Positions 8,921-17,193 of a DNA stretch of 64,000 nt are shown one piece after another (within the stretch, counting starts at the first letter, position 1; each line of letters opens with the position of its first letter). The notes beneath the pieces were generated by a model. It was not told the origin of the DNA. It did not search any database and saw only the letters and a program-made list of their open reading frames with translations. This DNA is from Rhodobacterales bacterium LSUCC0387 (lineage in GTDB: Bacteria; Pseudomonadota; Alphaproteobacteria; Rhodobacterales; Rhodobacteraceae), in contig WVSR01000001.1 of assembly GCA_015689775.1 (NCBI GenBank), positions 869,501 through 933,500 of the forward strand. The letters run 5' to 3'. The translations under genes were made by a program, and so were the position numbers.

Positions 8921-9963
8921 GCATCCCTCCCCACTCCCGCAGAAAGTCGAAATATACCCCCCGTAGCCGCGCAAGTGGCGCAGATGCAGTGCGCACATCA
9001 GCCATGATAGCGTCTCTCGATGCCGAAGGCCGCGAGACGATTACGGCCCCATTTGGTCATGCATTGGTGGACTTGGCCAAGACCCGCGCGGATATCATAG
9101 GATTGTCTGCAGATTTGTCGAAATATACCGATCTGCATATTTTTGCGCAGGCCTATCCTGAGCGGTTTTATCAGATGGGCATGGCCGAAGGCCTTTTGAT
9201 GTCGGCCGCAGCTGGGCTTGCCCGCGAAGGCTTTACACCCTTTGCCACCACCTATGCGGTTTTTGCCGCGCGGCGCGCCTATGACTTTATCGCCATGGCG
9301 ATTGCAGAAGAAAACCTGCCGGTCAAAATCGTCTGCGCGCTTCCTGGCCTGACCACTGGCTATGGCCCAAGCCATCAAGCGACCGAAGATATGGCGATCA
9401 TGCGGGCGATGCCCAATATGGTGGTGATTGACCCTTGCGATGCGGTGGACGTGGCACAGGCCACGCGCGCCATCGCTGACTATAACGGCCCTACTTACAT
9501 GCGGCTTTTGCGCGGACAAGTGGCCAATGTGTTGGGCGCATATGATTACGGTTTTGAACTTGGCCGCGCGAAGATGTTGCGCGAGGGCGCTGATGTTTTG
9601 ATCATCTCCTCAGGGATCATGACCATGCGCGCCTTGGATGCGGCACAGGTTCTGGAGCAAGATGGTATTGGCGTTGCGGTGTTGCACAGCCCAACCATCA
9701 AGCCTTTGGACCAAGACACAATTCTTGCCGAGGCACAAAAAAACGGACGCCTTGTTGTGGTTGCAGAAAATCATTCGATCACGGGCGGGCTTGGTGATGC
9801 CGTTGCCAAGACGCTGATGACGCATGATGTCTTTGTGCCATTACGCCAAATTGGCTTGCCGGATGAATTTCTGGACGCAGGTGCGTTGCCAAGCCTGCAT
9901 GACCAATACGGGATCACAGTTGAACGGATTGCAGAGCAACTGCGCCGTTGGGTCGACCAATAA
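8917..9963 (+). CDS. Transketolase C-terminal subunit (split type)
   Basis: The 348 residues hold the pyrimidine-binding and C-terminal domains of a split transketolase: FGHALVDLAKTRADIIGLSADLS, then MGMAEGLLMSAAAGLAREGFTPFATTYAVF, GPSHQATEDMAIMRAMPN, and the C-terminal AENHSITGGLGDAV. The first 30 residues or so are basic and poorly conserved in kind. Translation is coupled to the N-terminal subunit by an ATGA overlap, ensuring equal subunit amounts. A short hairpin (ACGCGC-6 nt-GCGCGT) sits in the 37-base gap before the downstream SDR. Confidence 0.9.
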   Translation: MSIPPHSRRKSKYTPRSRASGADAVRTSAMIASLDAEGRETITAPFGHALVDLAKTRADIIGLSADLSKYTDLHIFAQAYPERFYQMGMAEGLLMSAAAGLAREGFTPFATTYAVFAARRAYDFIAMAIAEENLPVKIVCALPGLTTGYGPSHQATEDMAIMRAMPNMVVIDPCDAVDVAQATRAIADYNGPTYMRLLRGQVANVLGAYDYGFELGRAKMLREGADVLIISSGIMTMRALDAAQVLEQDGIGVAVLHSPTIKPLDQDTILAEAQKNGRLVVVAENHSITGGLGDAVAKTLMTHDVFVPLRQIGLPDEFLDAGALPSLHDQYGITVERIAEQLRRWVDQ

Positions 9964-10000
9964 CCACGCGCTGCGCTGCGCGTTCAGAGGAGAAGCGAGA

Positions 10001-10753
10001 ATGGGTTTACTGGACGGACAGATTGCCATCATCACGGGGGCTGCAAGCCGGCGCGGATTGGGCAAGGCCACGGCAAAGCTTTTCGTGGAGCATGGCGCAA
10101 AAGTGGCGATCTTAGATTTGGACGAGGGCCAAGCTGAGGAGGCCGCTGCCGATTTGGGTGAGGGCCATATCGGGCTTGCCTGCGATGTGACGCGCAAAGA
10201 GGATTGTGACCGTGCGGTCGCTGTGATCCTAGAGGCCTATGGCCAGATTGATATTTTGGTCAATAATGCGGGCATCACACAGCCGTTGAAGATCATGGAA
10301 ATCCGCCACGAAAACTATGACGCCGTGATGGATGTGAACCTGCTTGGCACGCTCAATATGAGTCAGGCTGTGATCCCGCACATGCGCGAGCGTCAAAGTG
10401 GCAAGCTTGTGAATATGTCTTCGGTGTCGGCACAGCGGGGCGGCGGTATTTTTGGGGGGCCACACTATTCGGCGGCCAAGGCGGGTGTTCTGGGCCTGAC
10501 CAAGGCGATGGCACGGGAATTGGCGCCTGTCGGCATCCGTGCCAATGCGATTTGTCCTGGATTTATCGCAACCGATATTACGGCGGGCAAGCTGACACCC
10601 GAAATGAAGGCGCAGATCCTCGCGGGCATCCCGATGGGGCGGGCGGGCGAAGCCTCGGATGTGGCAGGTTGCGCGTTGTTCTTGGCATCCGATCTGTCGG
10701 CCTATGTGACGGGTTCTGAGGTCGATGTGAACGGCGGATCATTGATCCACTAA
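10001..10753 (+). CDS. Short-chain dehydrogenase/reductase (SDR)
   Basis: Classical 250-residue SDR. The NAD(P) motif reads TGAASRRGLG, with two extra residues compared with the usual TGxxxGxG. Other marks are NNAG at about residue 87, the catalytic YSAAK and the C-terminal DVNGGSLIH. An aspartate after beta-2 (AILDLDEG) suggests NAD rather than NADP. The true start has GAGGAG upstream; the frame extends back into the transketolase gene but that part is not used. It is the third gene of the split-transketolase operon, so it may oxidise a polyol or sugar to the ketose used by that transketolase. The substrate is unknown. Confidence 0.85.
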   Translation: MGLLDGQIAIITGAASRRGLGKATAKLFVEHGAKVAILDLDEGQAEEAAADLGEGHIGLACDVTRKEDCDRAVAVILEAYGQIDILVNNAGITQPLKIMEIRHENYDAVMDVNLLGTLNMSQAVIPHMRERQSGKLVNMSSVSAQRGGGIFGGPHYSAAKAGVLGLTKAMARELAPVGIRANAICPGFIATDITAGKLTPEMKAQILAGIPMGRAGEASDVAGCALFLASDLSAYVTGSEVDVNGGSLIH

Positions 10754-10755
10754 AC

Positions 10756-11736
10756 CTAAGGCTGCTCTGCCGCCCGCTCGAGGTCGAATTCTATACGGGT
10801 TTGACGCAATCCGTGGCGGGCGCAGGCAGCGGTGATTTCAGTTTCGAAATCCTTGGTTTGCGATTTTAACCACACAAGAAATTCTTGTACCGCGCGCCGT
10901 TTGATATAGCGGCTTGGGCAGATAGCCCAATAGGATGTAAAGCGCAAAATAGGTATTTGCGGCAGAACCGGCACAAGCCGCCCTTCGGCGATTTCGGACA
11001 TGGCCAAGGACATGCTGTCCAGCACCACGCCCACCCCATCAACGGCCAGTTGCAGCGCCATTGAGGAGCGATCCATCAAAATCGGCATATGCCGTTCGGG
11101 CAGGGTGATGGCGTTATGGTTCAGCCAATAGTCCCACTGGCACAATGCCCGTGGCGTGCCGATGAGACGCGCCGCGGCGAGGGTGGCCGCGGCATCGCCG
11201 CTTTGTGGTAGGTCTTTCAGGTAGTCGGGGCTGCACAGGGGAACCACGCAATCGTCAAACACCGCTTCGCTGTAATAGCCTGGCCAATTGCCCGTGCCAT
11301 AGCGTAGATCTAGTTCCATCATCTCGCGGTCGAAATCGGTGGGGTCGGGAGCGGCATCAATGTGGAGATCCCAATCGGGATGGCGGGCAATAAAATTGGA
11401 AAGGCGCGGCCCCAACCACCGCACCCCAAAACTGGGTGTTACGCGCATATTGAGCTGATAGGTCTCGCGTCCGCGTTTGAAATGACGGCTTGTGTCACGC
11501 AGCATCCGAAGCGCCACAGAGGCGGATTGAAACAGTTGCTCGCCTTCCAGCGTCAGGCTCAACATACGCCCCTGACGGCGGAACAGTTTCACACCCAGAT
11601 TTTGTTCAAGAAGCTTGATTTGCTGACTAACTGCCGACGGCGACACTGACATTTCTTCAGCGGCGCGGCTGATCGTGCCTCGCCTTGCCACGGTTTCGAA
11701 ATAAAGAAAGCCGTTTAGGTTGGGCGTGCGCGACAT
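10756..11736 (-). CDS. LysR-family regulator (GcvA-like)
   Basis: The 326 residues start with a LysR helix-turn-helix (FETVARRGTISRAAEEMSVSPSAVSQQIKLLE) and continue as a periplasmic-binding-protein-like effector domain. The ATG giving MSRTPNLNG is preferred over one 11 codons upstream because the latter would run close to the terminator. The LysR gene converges on the SDR/transketolase operon with only two bases between stops. LysR proteins normally control a divergent neighbour, but here the neighbour on the other side is co-directional, so the target is unclear; the split-transketolase operon is one possibility. Confidence 0.85.
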   Translation of the reverse strand: MSRTPNLNGFLYFETVARRGTISRAAEEMSVSPSAVSQQIKLLEQNLGVKLFRRQGRMLSLTLEGEQLFQSASVALRMLRDTSRHFKRGRETYQLNMRVTPSFGVRWLGPRLSNFIARHPDWDLHIDAAPDPTDFDREMMELDLRYGTGNWPGYYSEAVFDDCVVPLCSPDYLKDLPQSGDAAATLAAARLIGTPRALCQWDYWLNHNAITLPERHMPILMDRSSMALQLAVDGVGVVLDSMSLAMSEIAEGRLVPVLPQIPILRFTSYWAICPSRYIKRRAVQEFLVWLKSQTKDFETEITAACARHGLRQTRIEFDLERAAEQP

Positions 11737-11758
11737 AGGGGCAAACTCTGGCAAAGGA

Positions 11759-11790
11759 CATAAAACCAAGGCGGGTGAGTCCCGCCTTGG
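11759..11790 (-). terminator. Intrinsic terminator of the FAH-hydrolase gene
   Basis: Perfect 10-bp stem CCAAGGCGGG / CCCGCCTTGG with a TGAGT loop. Read on the minus strand it is followed by TTTTA. It lies just after the FAH-hydrolase stop and separates that operon from the LysR gene. Confidence 0.8.
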
Positions 11791-11805
11791 GGAATGTGGA
11801 TGGCC

Positions 11806-12651
11806 TTAGCCTGCGGCTTCGGCTGTTTGCTTTTGTGCGCCGAGACCCTCGACTTCGATCTCCATGACATCACCTGGCTTAAGGAAGCGCTGCGGCTTCA
11901 TCCCCATACCTACGCCCGAAGGCGTGCCTGTGGCGATGATATCGCCCGGAACCAGTTTCATGAATTGGCTCATGTACGAAATGATTTTGGCGACACCAAA
12001 TATCATATCATCAGTGTTGGAATCCTGCACAACCTCGCCATTTAGCGACAAGTTTAGACCCAGTTTTTGCGGATCGCCCACCTCATCTGCTGTGACCAGA
12101 TAGGGGCCTGTAGGGCCAAAAGTTGGAGCAGATTTGCCTTTCATCCACTGACCGCCTCTTTCGATTTGGAATTCGCGCTCTGAGACATCGTTGATGGTGC
12201 AGTAGCCCGCAACATAAGAGAGTGCATCTGCCTCGCTGACATAAAGGGCCTCGCGCCCGATCACTACGCCAAGCTCCACCTCCCAATCGGCTTTGACCGA
12301 ATTGCGTGGAATGACAACGGGGTCAAACGGGCCAGATAAAGATGACGTCGCTTTCGAGAAAATGATGGGCTCTTTTGGGGGTTCAGCGCCTGTCTCGGCG
12401 GCGTGTTTTGCGTAGTTTAGACCGATACAATAGAAATTGGGTACAGACGCAAGGCAAGCGCCAATCCTGCCGGGGTTGGCAACAACAGGTAGGATTGAGA
12501 TGTCGATTTTTCGGATCGCATCCAATGCCTCAAACGACACGGCTTTGCCCGCAAAATCAGTGACATGGCTCGACAGGTCGCGCACTTGGCCTTCTGCATC
12601 TAGAATGGCTGGCTTTTCCTGACCCTGGGGGCCGTAGCGCAGTAATTTCAT
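11806..12651 (-). CDS. Fumarylacetoacetate hydrolase-family protein, probable 2,4-diketo-3-deoxy-sugar-acid hydrolase
   Basis: The 281 residues carry the FAH-fold metal site: NYAKHAAETG, then ADWEVELGVVIG with two Glu ligands and YCTINDVSEREFQ with an Asp ligand, and the C-terminal GTPSGVGMGMKP signature. In sugar-acid pathways this type cleaves 2,4-didehydro-3-deoxy-L-rhamnonate or L-fuconate to pyruvate and lactate. That fits a rhamnonate dehydratase and several SDR genes in the same region, but 2-hydroxyhepta-type or other diketone hydrolase roles cannot be excluded. GGAGAAT precedes the ATG. It is co-transcribed with the GntR gene just upstream and faces the TRAP operon across a palindromic operator. 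Confidence 0.8.
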   Translation of the reverse strand: MKLLRYGPQGQEKPAILDAEGQVRDLSSHVTDFAGKAVSFEALDAIRKIDISILPVVANPGRIGACLASVPNFYCIGLNYAKHAAETGAEPPKEPIIFSKATSSLSGPFDPVVIPRNSVKADWEVELGVVIGREALYVSEADALSYVAGYCTINDVSEREFQIERGGQWMKGKSAPTFGPTGPYLVTADEVGDPQKLGLNLSLNGEVVQDSNTDDMIFGVAKIISYMSQFMKLVPGDIIATGTPSGVGMGMKPQRFLKPGDVMEIEVEGLGAQKQTAEAAG

Positions 12652-12654
12652 CTG

Positions 12655-13356
12655 TTATTCTCCTACTCTTTGATTCGATCTTGTTATGTACCCTTCCTGG
12701 GCATTTTGACTTGTAATCTGTTGACGAATATCTTCGGCTAATTGCGACAGATGCGCTTCTACCGCGCTGCCAGCGACCCGTTTGTCTCTCATTTTTAACC
12801 CTTTTAGTATAGAGTTATGTTGACTGACGACGCGGTCTCTGTTGCGACGTTGCCGCGCGGCTAAATAGCGTGCGTGCCAAAGCCGTTGCTGAAAGGCCTG
12901 ATGGGTCTTCGCTAGTGCCGAGTTGTGCGACGCTTCGGCGATAGCCGTATGAAACGACATGTCAACTTCAAACATGTCGAGGGGGTCGAACTCATAGAAA
13001 TTCATATCCATATATTCAACAATTTGCTGCATGTTCTCTAAATCTTTCTTGGTCGCGTTTTCGCACGCTAGTTCAACGGAAAGATTTTCTAGAGCAATAA
13101 GGACTGCGGCTTGCTCTGTTGCGGATTTTATATCCAGCTGAGCAACTACTGGACTCCTGCTTGGACGAAGCTCAACGAGCCCTTCCTTGGATAGTATACG
13201 GATCGCCTCGCGCATCGGAGTACGGCTCACACCCATTGCGGTGGCTGTATCTCGTTCTTTGATTGGCTCGCCAGGTCGGACGTCACCCCTAAGGATGCTT
13301 CTTCTCAGCTTTTGAGCCATTTGGTCGGCTAAATTTTGCGACGAAAACTCTGACAT
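12655..13356 (-). CDS. GntR-family (FCD) transcriptional regulator
   Basis: The 233-residue protein has a winged helix (VSRTPMREAIRILSKEGLVELRPSRSPVV, about residues 43-72) and an FCD effector domain with FEVDMSFHTAIAEASHN. It is divergent from the TRAP transporter genes, and the 16-bp palindrome TTTTGGTATACCAAAA lies 61 bp upstream of its ATG. It is therefore the best candidate for the protein that reads the TGGTATACCA motif found in five places in this window. The ligand is probably a sugar acid or its keto-deoxy derivative. Confidence 0.88.
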   Translation of the reverse strand: MSEFSSQNLADQMAQKLRRSILRGDVRPGEPIKERDTATAMGVSRTPMREAIRILSKEGLVELRPSRSPVVAQLDIKSATEQAAVLIALENLSVELACENATKKDLENMQQIVEYMDMNFYEFDPLDMFEVDMSFHTAIAEASHNSALAKTHQAFQQRLWHARYLAARQRRNRDRVVSQHNSILKGLKMRDKRVAGSAVEAHLSQLAEDIRQQITSQNAQEGYITRSNQRVGE

Positions 13357-13416
13357 AGAAATCTTACAATCGACAACAAACCAATAAGTAAAGTCTGGGA
13401 TAATTGAGACGAAAGA

Positions 13417-13432
13417 TTTTGGTATACCAAAA
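13417..13432. promoter_or_regulatory. GntR-type operator TTTTGGTATACCAAAA
   Basis: Perfect 16-bp palindrome between the divergent GntR and TRAP operons. The core TGGTATACCA equals that of the other operators in this window and resembles the ExuR/UxuR consensus of enterobacteria, which are FCD regulators. Confidence 0.8.
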
Positions 13433-13551
13433 GTGGTTGATTGTCGATAGCGCTTTGGCTACCGTCGATTCTAGATGGTGCGCCATCGAACTTAAAAAAC
13501 TGCTGTTCAGCAGTAAAATACTCAGCGGCTATAGTCGCAAAGGGAGGAACG

Positions 13552-14565
13552 ATGAAAATTAAATCGCTTTTAGTAACAGCTGCAGCTGGCGCTATGGTAG
13601 CCGGCGCTGCGGCAGCGGACCCGGTCAATCTCCGGATCCAAACACACCACGCAGCAGAAACGCCGCTTGGTCGTCATATTACACAGTGGGCTGACGACGT
13701 TAACGTAATGTCTGGTGGAGACATCACAGTAGAGATGTTCTTCTCTTCATCTGTTGTGGGCTCTGTTGAAACTTGGGATGCCGCGATTAACGGCATTCTG
13801 GATTGTGACGCAACCGGCGCTGCTTACCAAACCGGTAAAAACCCTGCCTTCCAATTCTTGGGAGACATCATGGGTGGTTATGATACCCCATGGCAGCAGT
13901 ATTCGTGGCTCTACCAGGGCGGTGGATATGACGATGCTCAGGAGCTGTACAATTCATACAACATGCAGCTCGTCGGCTGGTCACTGTTTGGCCAGGAGTC
14001 GATGTCTTCATCCCGTCCAATCGCTGGACCAGCAGATCTTGTGGGTTGGAAGTTCCGCTCGCCTCCTGGAATGGAGACCGAGATTTTTGAGAAACTTGGT
14101 GCATCGCCTATCGTGATGGATTTCACCGACATCTTTACTGCTCTTGAGACAGGTGTGATTGACGGCGCCGACGCTTCTGCGCTTGCTAACAACGTAGCAA
14201 TGGGTCTTTACGACATCGTAGGACATGCGTCATTCCCTGGCTTCCACTCAATGCCATCTGACCACCTAGCCTGTAACAAGGACGTCTGGGATGGTCTGAC
14301 TGAGCAGCAGCAGCGCATCATGGAAGTTGCATGGCAGAAGCTCTCTCTGCAGTTGACCCTGTACATGGACGTTGCAAACGCCGAAGCGGCGGCTCAGTTG
14401 ACAGCAGATGGTATCGTGCTTCACGACTGGTCGGCAGCAGATCGTGCGATGTTCCGCTCGATGGCTCAAGAAGCTTGGGCTGACTGGGCAACACGTTCGC
14501 CTGAAGCAGCAGCGCTTGTAGACAGCCATGTTGAGTACATGACCGTCCTGGGTCTGATCAACTAA
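13552..14565 (+). CDS. dctP: TRAP transporter periplasmic substrate-binding protein (DctP type)
   Basis: Secreted binding protein of a TRAP (tripartite ATP-independent periplasmic) importer, 337 residues. A signal peptide (about residues 1-22, ending GAAAADP) is followed by the DctP fold: HHAAETPLGRHITQWADDV, and WKFRSPPGME, whose Arg is in the position that normally pairs with the substrate carboxylate. Substrate is therefore a carboxylate, most likely a sugar acid given the neighbours. AGGGAGGA lies just before the ATG; a longer frame to 13441 would run into the operator and is not the start. It is the first gene of the three-gene TRAP operon. Confidence 0.92.
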   Translation: MKIKSLLVTAAAGAMVAGAAAADPVNLRIQTHHAAETPLGRHITQWADDVNVMSGGDITVEMFFSSSVVGSVETWDAAINGILDCDATGAAYQTGKNPAFQFLGDIMGGYDTPWQQYSWLYQGGGYDDAQELYNSYNMQLVGWSLFGQESMSSSRPIAGPADLVGWKFRSPPGMETEIFEKLGASPIVMDFTDIFTALETGVIDGADASALANNVAMGLYDIVGHASFPGFHSMPSDHLACNKDVWDGLTEQQQRIMEVAWQKLSLQLTLYMDVANAEAAAQLTADGIVLHDWSAADRAMFRSMAQEAWADWATRSPEAAALVDSHVEYMTVLGLIN

Positions 14566-14595
14566 TGCGTAAAGGCCGCAATTAGCGGTTAATTC

Positions 14596-14630
14596 GGGGC
14601 TGGCGAACTATAAGTTGGTTCGCCAGCCCC
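14596..14630 (+). other. Intercistronic hairpin between TRAP binding protein and membrane genes
   Basis: Perfect 13-bp stem GGGGCTGGCGAAC / GTTCGCCAGCCCC with a 9-nt loop and no T-tract. Such hairpins usually stabilise or attenuate the mRNA so that the binding protein is made in excess over the membrane subunits. Confidence 0.7.
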
Positions 14631-14669
14631 TTCCAGCAGGGTGAAACCAACAAGTGATTGAGGCAAATT

Positions 14670-15473
14670 ATGCAGACTAATAGTCTTTGGTTGGGGAAAA
14701 TGCGCCAACCAGTAAAAATGCTAGCAATTGCATCTGGCTGTATTACGGGCGTCATCTACTTATATCTCCTGTCCACTCATTTGTGGGCCGAGGAGGGTAT
14801 GGGCCTGTATGAGATGATCCGTCCTGAAGGGCGGCCGATTGTGCCAGTCACGTGGGTATCAATTGCGTTTACCTTAATCACGACCTCGCTTTATTTTTCC
14901 GACACCAAAGGTGCAATAGAATCTGTGCCTGACGGCTTCTTTGACAAATTAACGTTGGTTACGTCCAGGCTTACCATGATGGCGATTGCGATAATTGTGA
15001 TGGTGATGTTCTACGAGGTGGTGGCGCGATATGTATTTTCAGCGCCAACTTTGTGGGCCAACGAGATGTCGCTTTGGATAGCTGCTTTCGTGTTCTTGTT
15101 CGCCGGTCAGTACGCCATGCAACAGCGAAGCCACATTCGAATATATGTCATTTACGATATGATGCCGCGCTGGGCACAAAAAACATCTGATGTAATTTCG
15201 GTTGTTCTCATTGTATTTTTTGCCTTTGCGCTCGTGTGGGGTGGTTACAATGACGCAGCCGCGCGTTGGGCGCGTATGGAGGTATTTGGAACGTTTTGGG
15301 ATCCACCAATTCCAGGAACATTGAAGGCATCGTTATTGGCAATCATCAGCCTGGTTGCGGTACAAGCCGTGTCCAATCTTTTGTCTGATTGGAATAAGGA
15401 GCCTGAGCACCTTGCTCACGACGACATTGACGAAACAGAAATCGAAAATATTCGTAAGACTTTGGAGCAGTAA
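14670..15473 (+). CDS. dctQ: TRAP transporter small permease (DctQ type)
   Basis: The 267-residue membrane protein ends with the four-helix DctQ domain (about residues 95-245), including RYVFSAPTLWANEMSLWIAAFVFLFAG and QQRSHIRIYVIYDMMP. An unusual N-terminal extension carries two further hydrophobic stretches (about residues 18-40 and 67-85). The ATG at 14670 has GAGG six bases upstream. It lies two bases before the large-permease gene. The extension is longer than in typical DctQ proteins of about 160-190 residues; it matches the larger DctM next door. Confidence 0.88.
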   Translation: MQTNSLWLGKMRQPVKMLAIASGCITGVIYLYLLSTHLWAEEGMGLYEMIRPEGRPIVPVTWVSIAFTLITTSLYFSDTKGAIESVPDGFFDKLTLVTSRLTMMAIAIIVMVMFYEVVARYVFSAPTLWANEMSLWIAAFVFLFAGQYAMQQRSHIRIYVIYDMMPRWAQKTSDVISVVLIVFFAFALVWGGYNDAAARWARMEVFGTFWDPPIPGTLKASLLAIISLVAVQAVSNLLSDWNKEPEHLAHDDIDETEIENIRKTLEQ

Positions 15474-15475
15474 AC

Positions 15476-17104
15476 ATGGAATTCTTAGAATTATTTTCGT
15501 GGATGAAAACTGGTGACATCGGCACCATCAGTCTTGTTCTGCTCTTGTCAATGTTTGCTTTGTTGGCGATTGGTATGCCGCTTGGCTTTGCATCAGCTGC
15601 TCTGGCAGTTCTTGTTCTGGGCATGAAGTTCGGCCCAGATTTTATTTTTAGAGATTTTGGCTCTGGCCCATTGGCCGTTCTCAGTCAGGCAATTTACCGC
15701 CAGATGACGAATTATGTTCTGATTTCGGTTCCTCTCTTTATCTTCATGGCAGCACTACTTGAGCGCTGTGGTATCGCCCGAGACATGTACAGTTCTTTGA
15801 ACGTTTGGTTGAGCCGAACTCGGGGTGGAATTGCAGTAGTGACCGCGATTATGGCGGTCATTATGGCTGCCATGTCCGGCATTATTGGCGGTGAGGTTGT
15901 ACTTCTGGGCCTCATCGCTTTGCCGCAAATGCTGCGCCTTGGCTATAATCAAAATCTGGCAATTGGAACCATCTGTGCGTCTGGCTCTTTGGGTACAATG
16001 ATCCCGCCATCTATTGTTTTGATCTTCTATGGCCTGGTGACTGAAACTTCGATCAAGGCTCTGTTTACGGCATCCTTCCTGCCTGGCTTCATGTTGGCGA
16101 CTTTTTTTATTCTTTACATCTTGATACGCACCAACTTGAATCCGTCACTAGCTCCCCTGCCAGAGCCTGATCCTTCGATGCCCTCTGGATCCGAAAAGGG
16201 CATGTTGTTCCTCGGCTTCCTGGCTAAGTTTGCGATGTGGGTTACTGGTGTTCTCTTCATTAGGGCAGCATTTTTCACACTTACTGGCGATAATGCAATC
16301 GTGGAAGGCATTGATCCGATTCCATTGGGGATGGTTTCTGATATCCCCTATATCGTTGGAGCGTTCCTTTTAAGCACAGCAACCGTATTCTTGCTGGTTG
16401 GAAAAGAACGTACAAACCGTGGTTGGGATATGGGCAAAGGTTTGATCGCGCCTACGATCGTGATCGGTGTTGTACTTGGCTCTATCTACATGGGCATTAC
16501 TGGTATCACTGAAGCAGCTGGCATGGGCGTAGTAGCTGTTTTCATTCTCGGACTGGTGCGTCGCGAAATGACCTTCGAGATTGTCTGGGACAGCCTCATG
16601 AGGACTTTGAAGTCTACCGGTACAATTATTTGGGTCACCATCGGTGCCGCAGCTTTGGCAGCATCATACACGCTGGCTGGTGGACCAACTTACGTGGCTA
16701 ACTTGATCGTGGCCTCGGAGCTGCCAACAATGGGCGTTATCTTGATGATGATGCTGATCTTCCTCATCATGGGCATGTTTATGGACTGGATTGGCATTGT
16801 GCTTTTGGTCATGCCAGTTTTCTTGCCTATTGTGACACGGCTTCCGATTGAGGAGATAGGCCTAATTGGCCAGCTAGAGCCTCGCTATGTCGCAATTTGG
16901 TTTGGCGTGGTGTTCTGTATGAATATGCAGGTAAGCTTCCTGTCGCCACCATTCGGACCAGCGGCGTTTTACCTAAAATCGGTTGCGCCGCCTCATATCA
17001 CATTGACGGCCATTTTCAGAGGTTTCCTACCCTTTATTCTTCTGCAGCTTTGCGCATTGGGTGTATTGCTCATTTGGCCTAATCTGGTGACGTTGTTCCT
17101 TTAG
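15476..17104 (+). CDS. dctM: TRAP transporter large permease (DctM type)
   Basis: A 542-residue integral membrane protein with the DctM core, including MSGIIGGEVVLLGLIALPQML and ASGSLGTMIPPSIVLIFYG, and a C-terminal half with FSLPxFGP-like SFLSPPFGPAAFYLKSVAPP. It is about 110 residues longer than the usual DctM; the extra part (about residues 225-335) holds further hydrophobic segments, as in the subfamily that pairs with an extended small permease. Energy comes from an ion gradient. Ends 30 bases before a strong terminator. Confidence 0.92.
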   Translation: MEFLELFSWMKTGDIGTISLVLLLSMFALLAIGMPLGFASAALAVLVLGMKFGPDFIFRDFGSGPLAVLSQAIYRQMTNYVLISVPLFIFMAALLERCGIARDMYSSLNVWLSRTRGGIAVVTAIMAVIMAAMSGIIGGEVVLLGLIALPQMLRLGYNQNLAIGTICASGSLGTMIPPSIVLIFYGLVTETSIKALFTASFLPGFMLATFFILYILIRTNLNPSLAPLPEPDPSMPSGSEKGMLFLGFLAKFAMWVTGVLFIRAAFFTLTGDNAIVEGIDPIPLGMVSDIPYIVGAFLLSTATVFLLVGKERTNRGWDMGKGLIAPTIVIGVVLGSIYMGITGITEAAGMGVVAVFILGLVRREMTFEIVWDSLMRTLKSTGTIIWVTIGAAALAASYTLAGGPTYVANLIVASELPTMGVILMMMLIFLIMGMFMDWIGIVLLVMPVFLPIVTRLPIEEIGLIGQLEPRYVAIWFGVVFCMNMQVSFLSPPFGPAAFYLKSVAPPHITLTAIFRGFLPFILLQLCALGVLLIWPNLVTLFL

Positions 17105-17133
17105 AATAGGTCAATAACTGATCAAAATTGGAG

Positions 17134-17170
17134 CGCGCGTAATTGTTAAATAAATTACGCGCGTTCTTTT
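17134..17170 (+). terminator. Intrinsic terminator of the TRAP operon
   Basis: Perfect 11-bp stem CGCGCGTAATT / AATTACGCGCG with an 8-nt loop, followed by TTCTTTT. Confidence 0.85.
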
Positions 17171-17193
17171 ATGAACGTTATGTTTAGTGGTGT

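Noticed and set aside
8081-9963. Naming the split transketolase AptAB (apulose-4-phosphate transketolase)
   Set aside because: The architecture fits, and an apionate cluster is in the same window, but no apiose isomerase or apulose kinase is near, and sequence alone cannot separate AptAB from other split transketolases.
9964-10000. Terminator before the SDR gene
   Set aside because: The ACGCGC hairpin has only six base pairs and no T-run, and the SDR has a ribosome site right after it, so read-through is expected.
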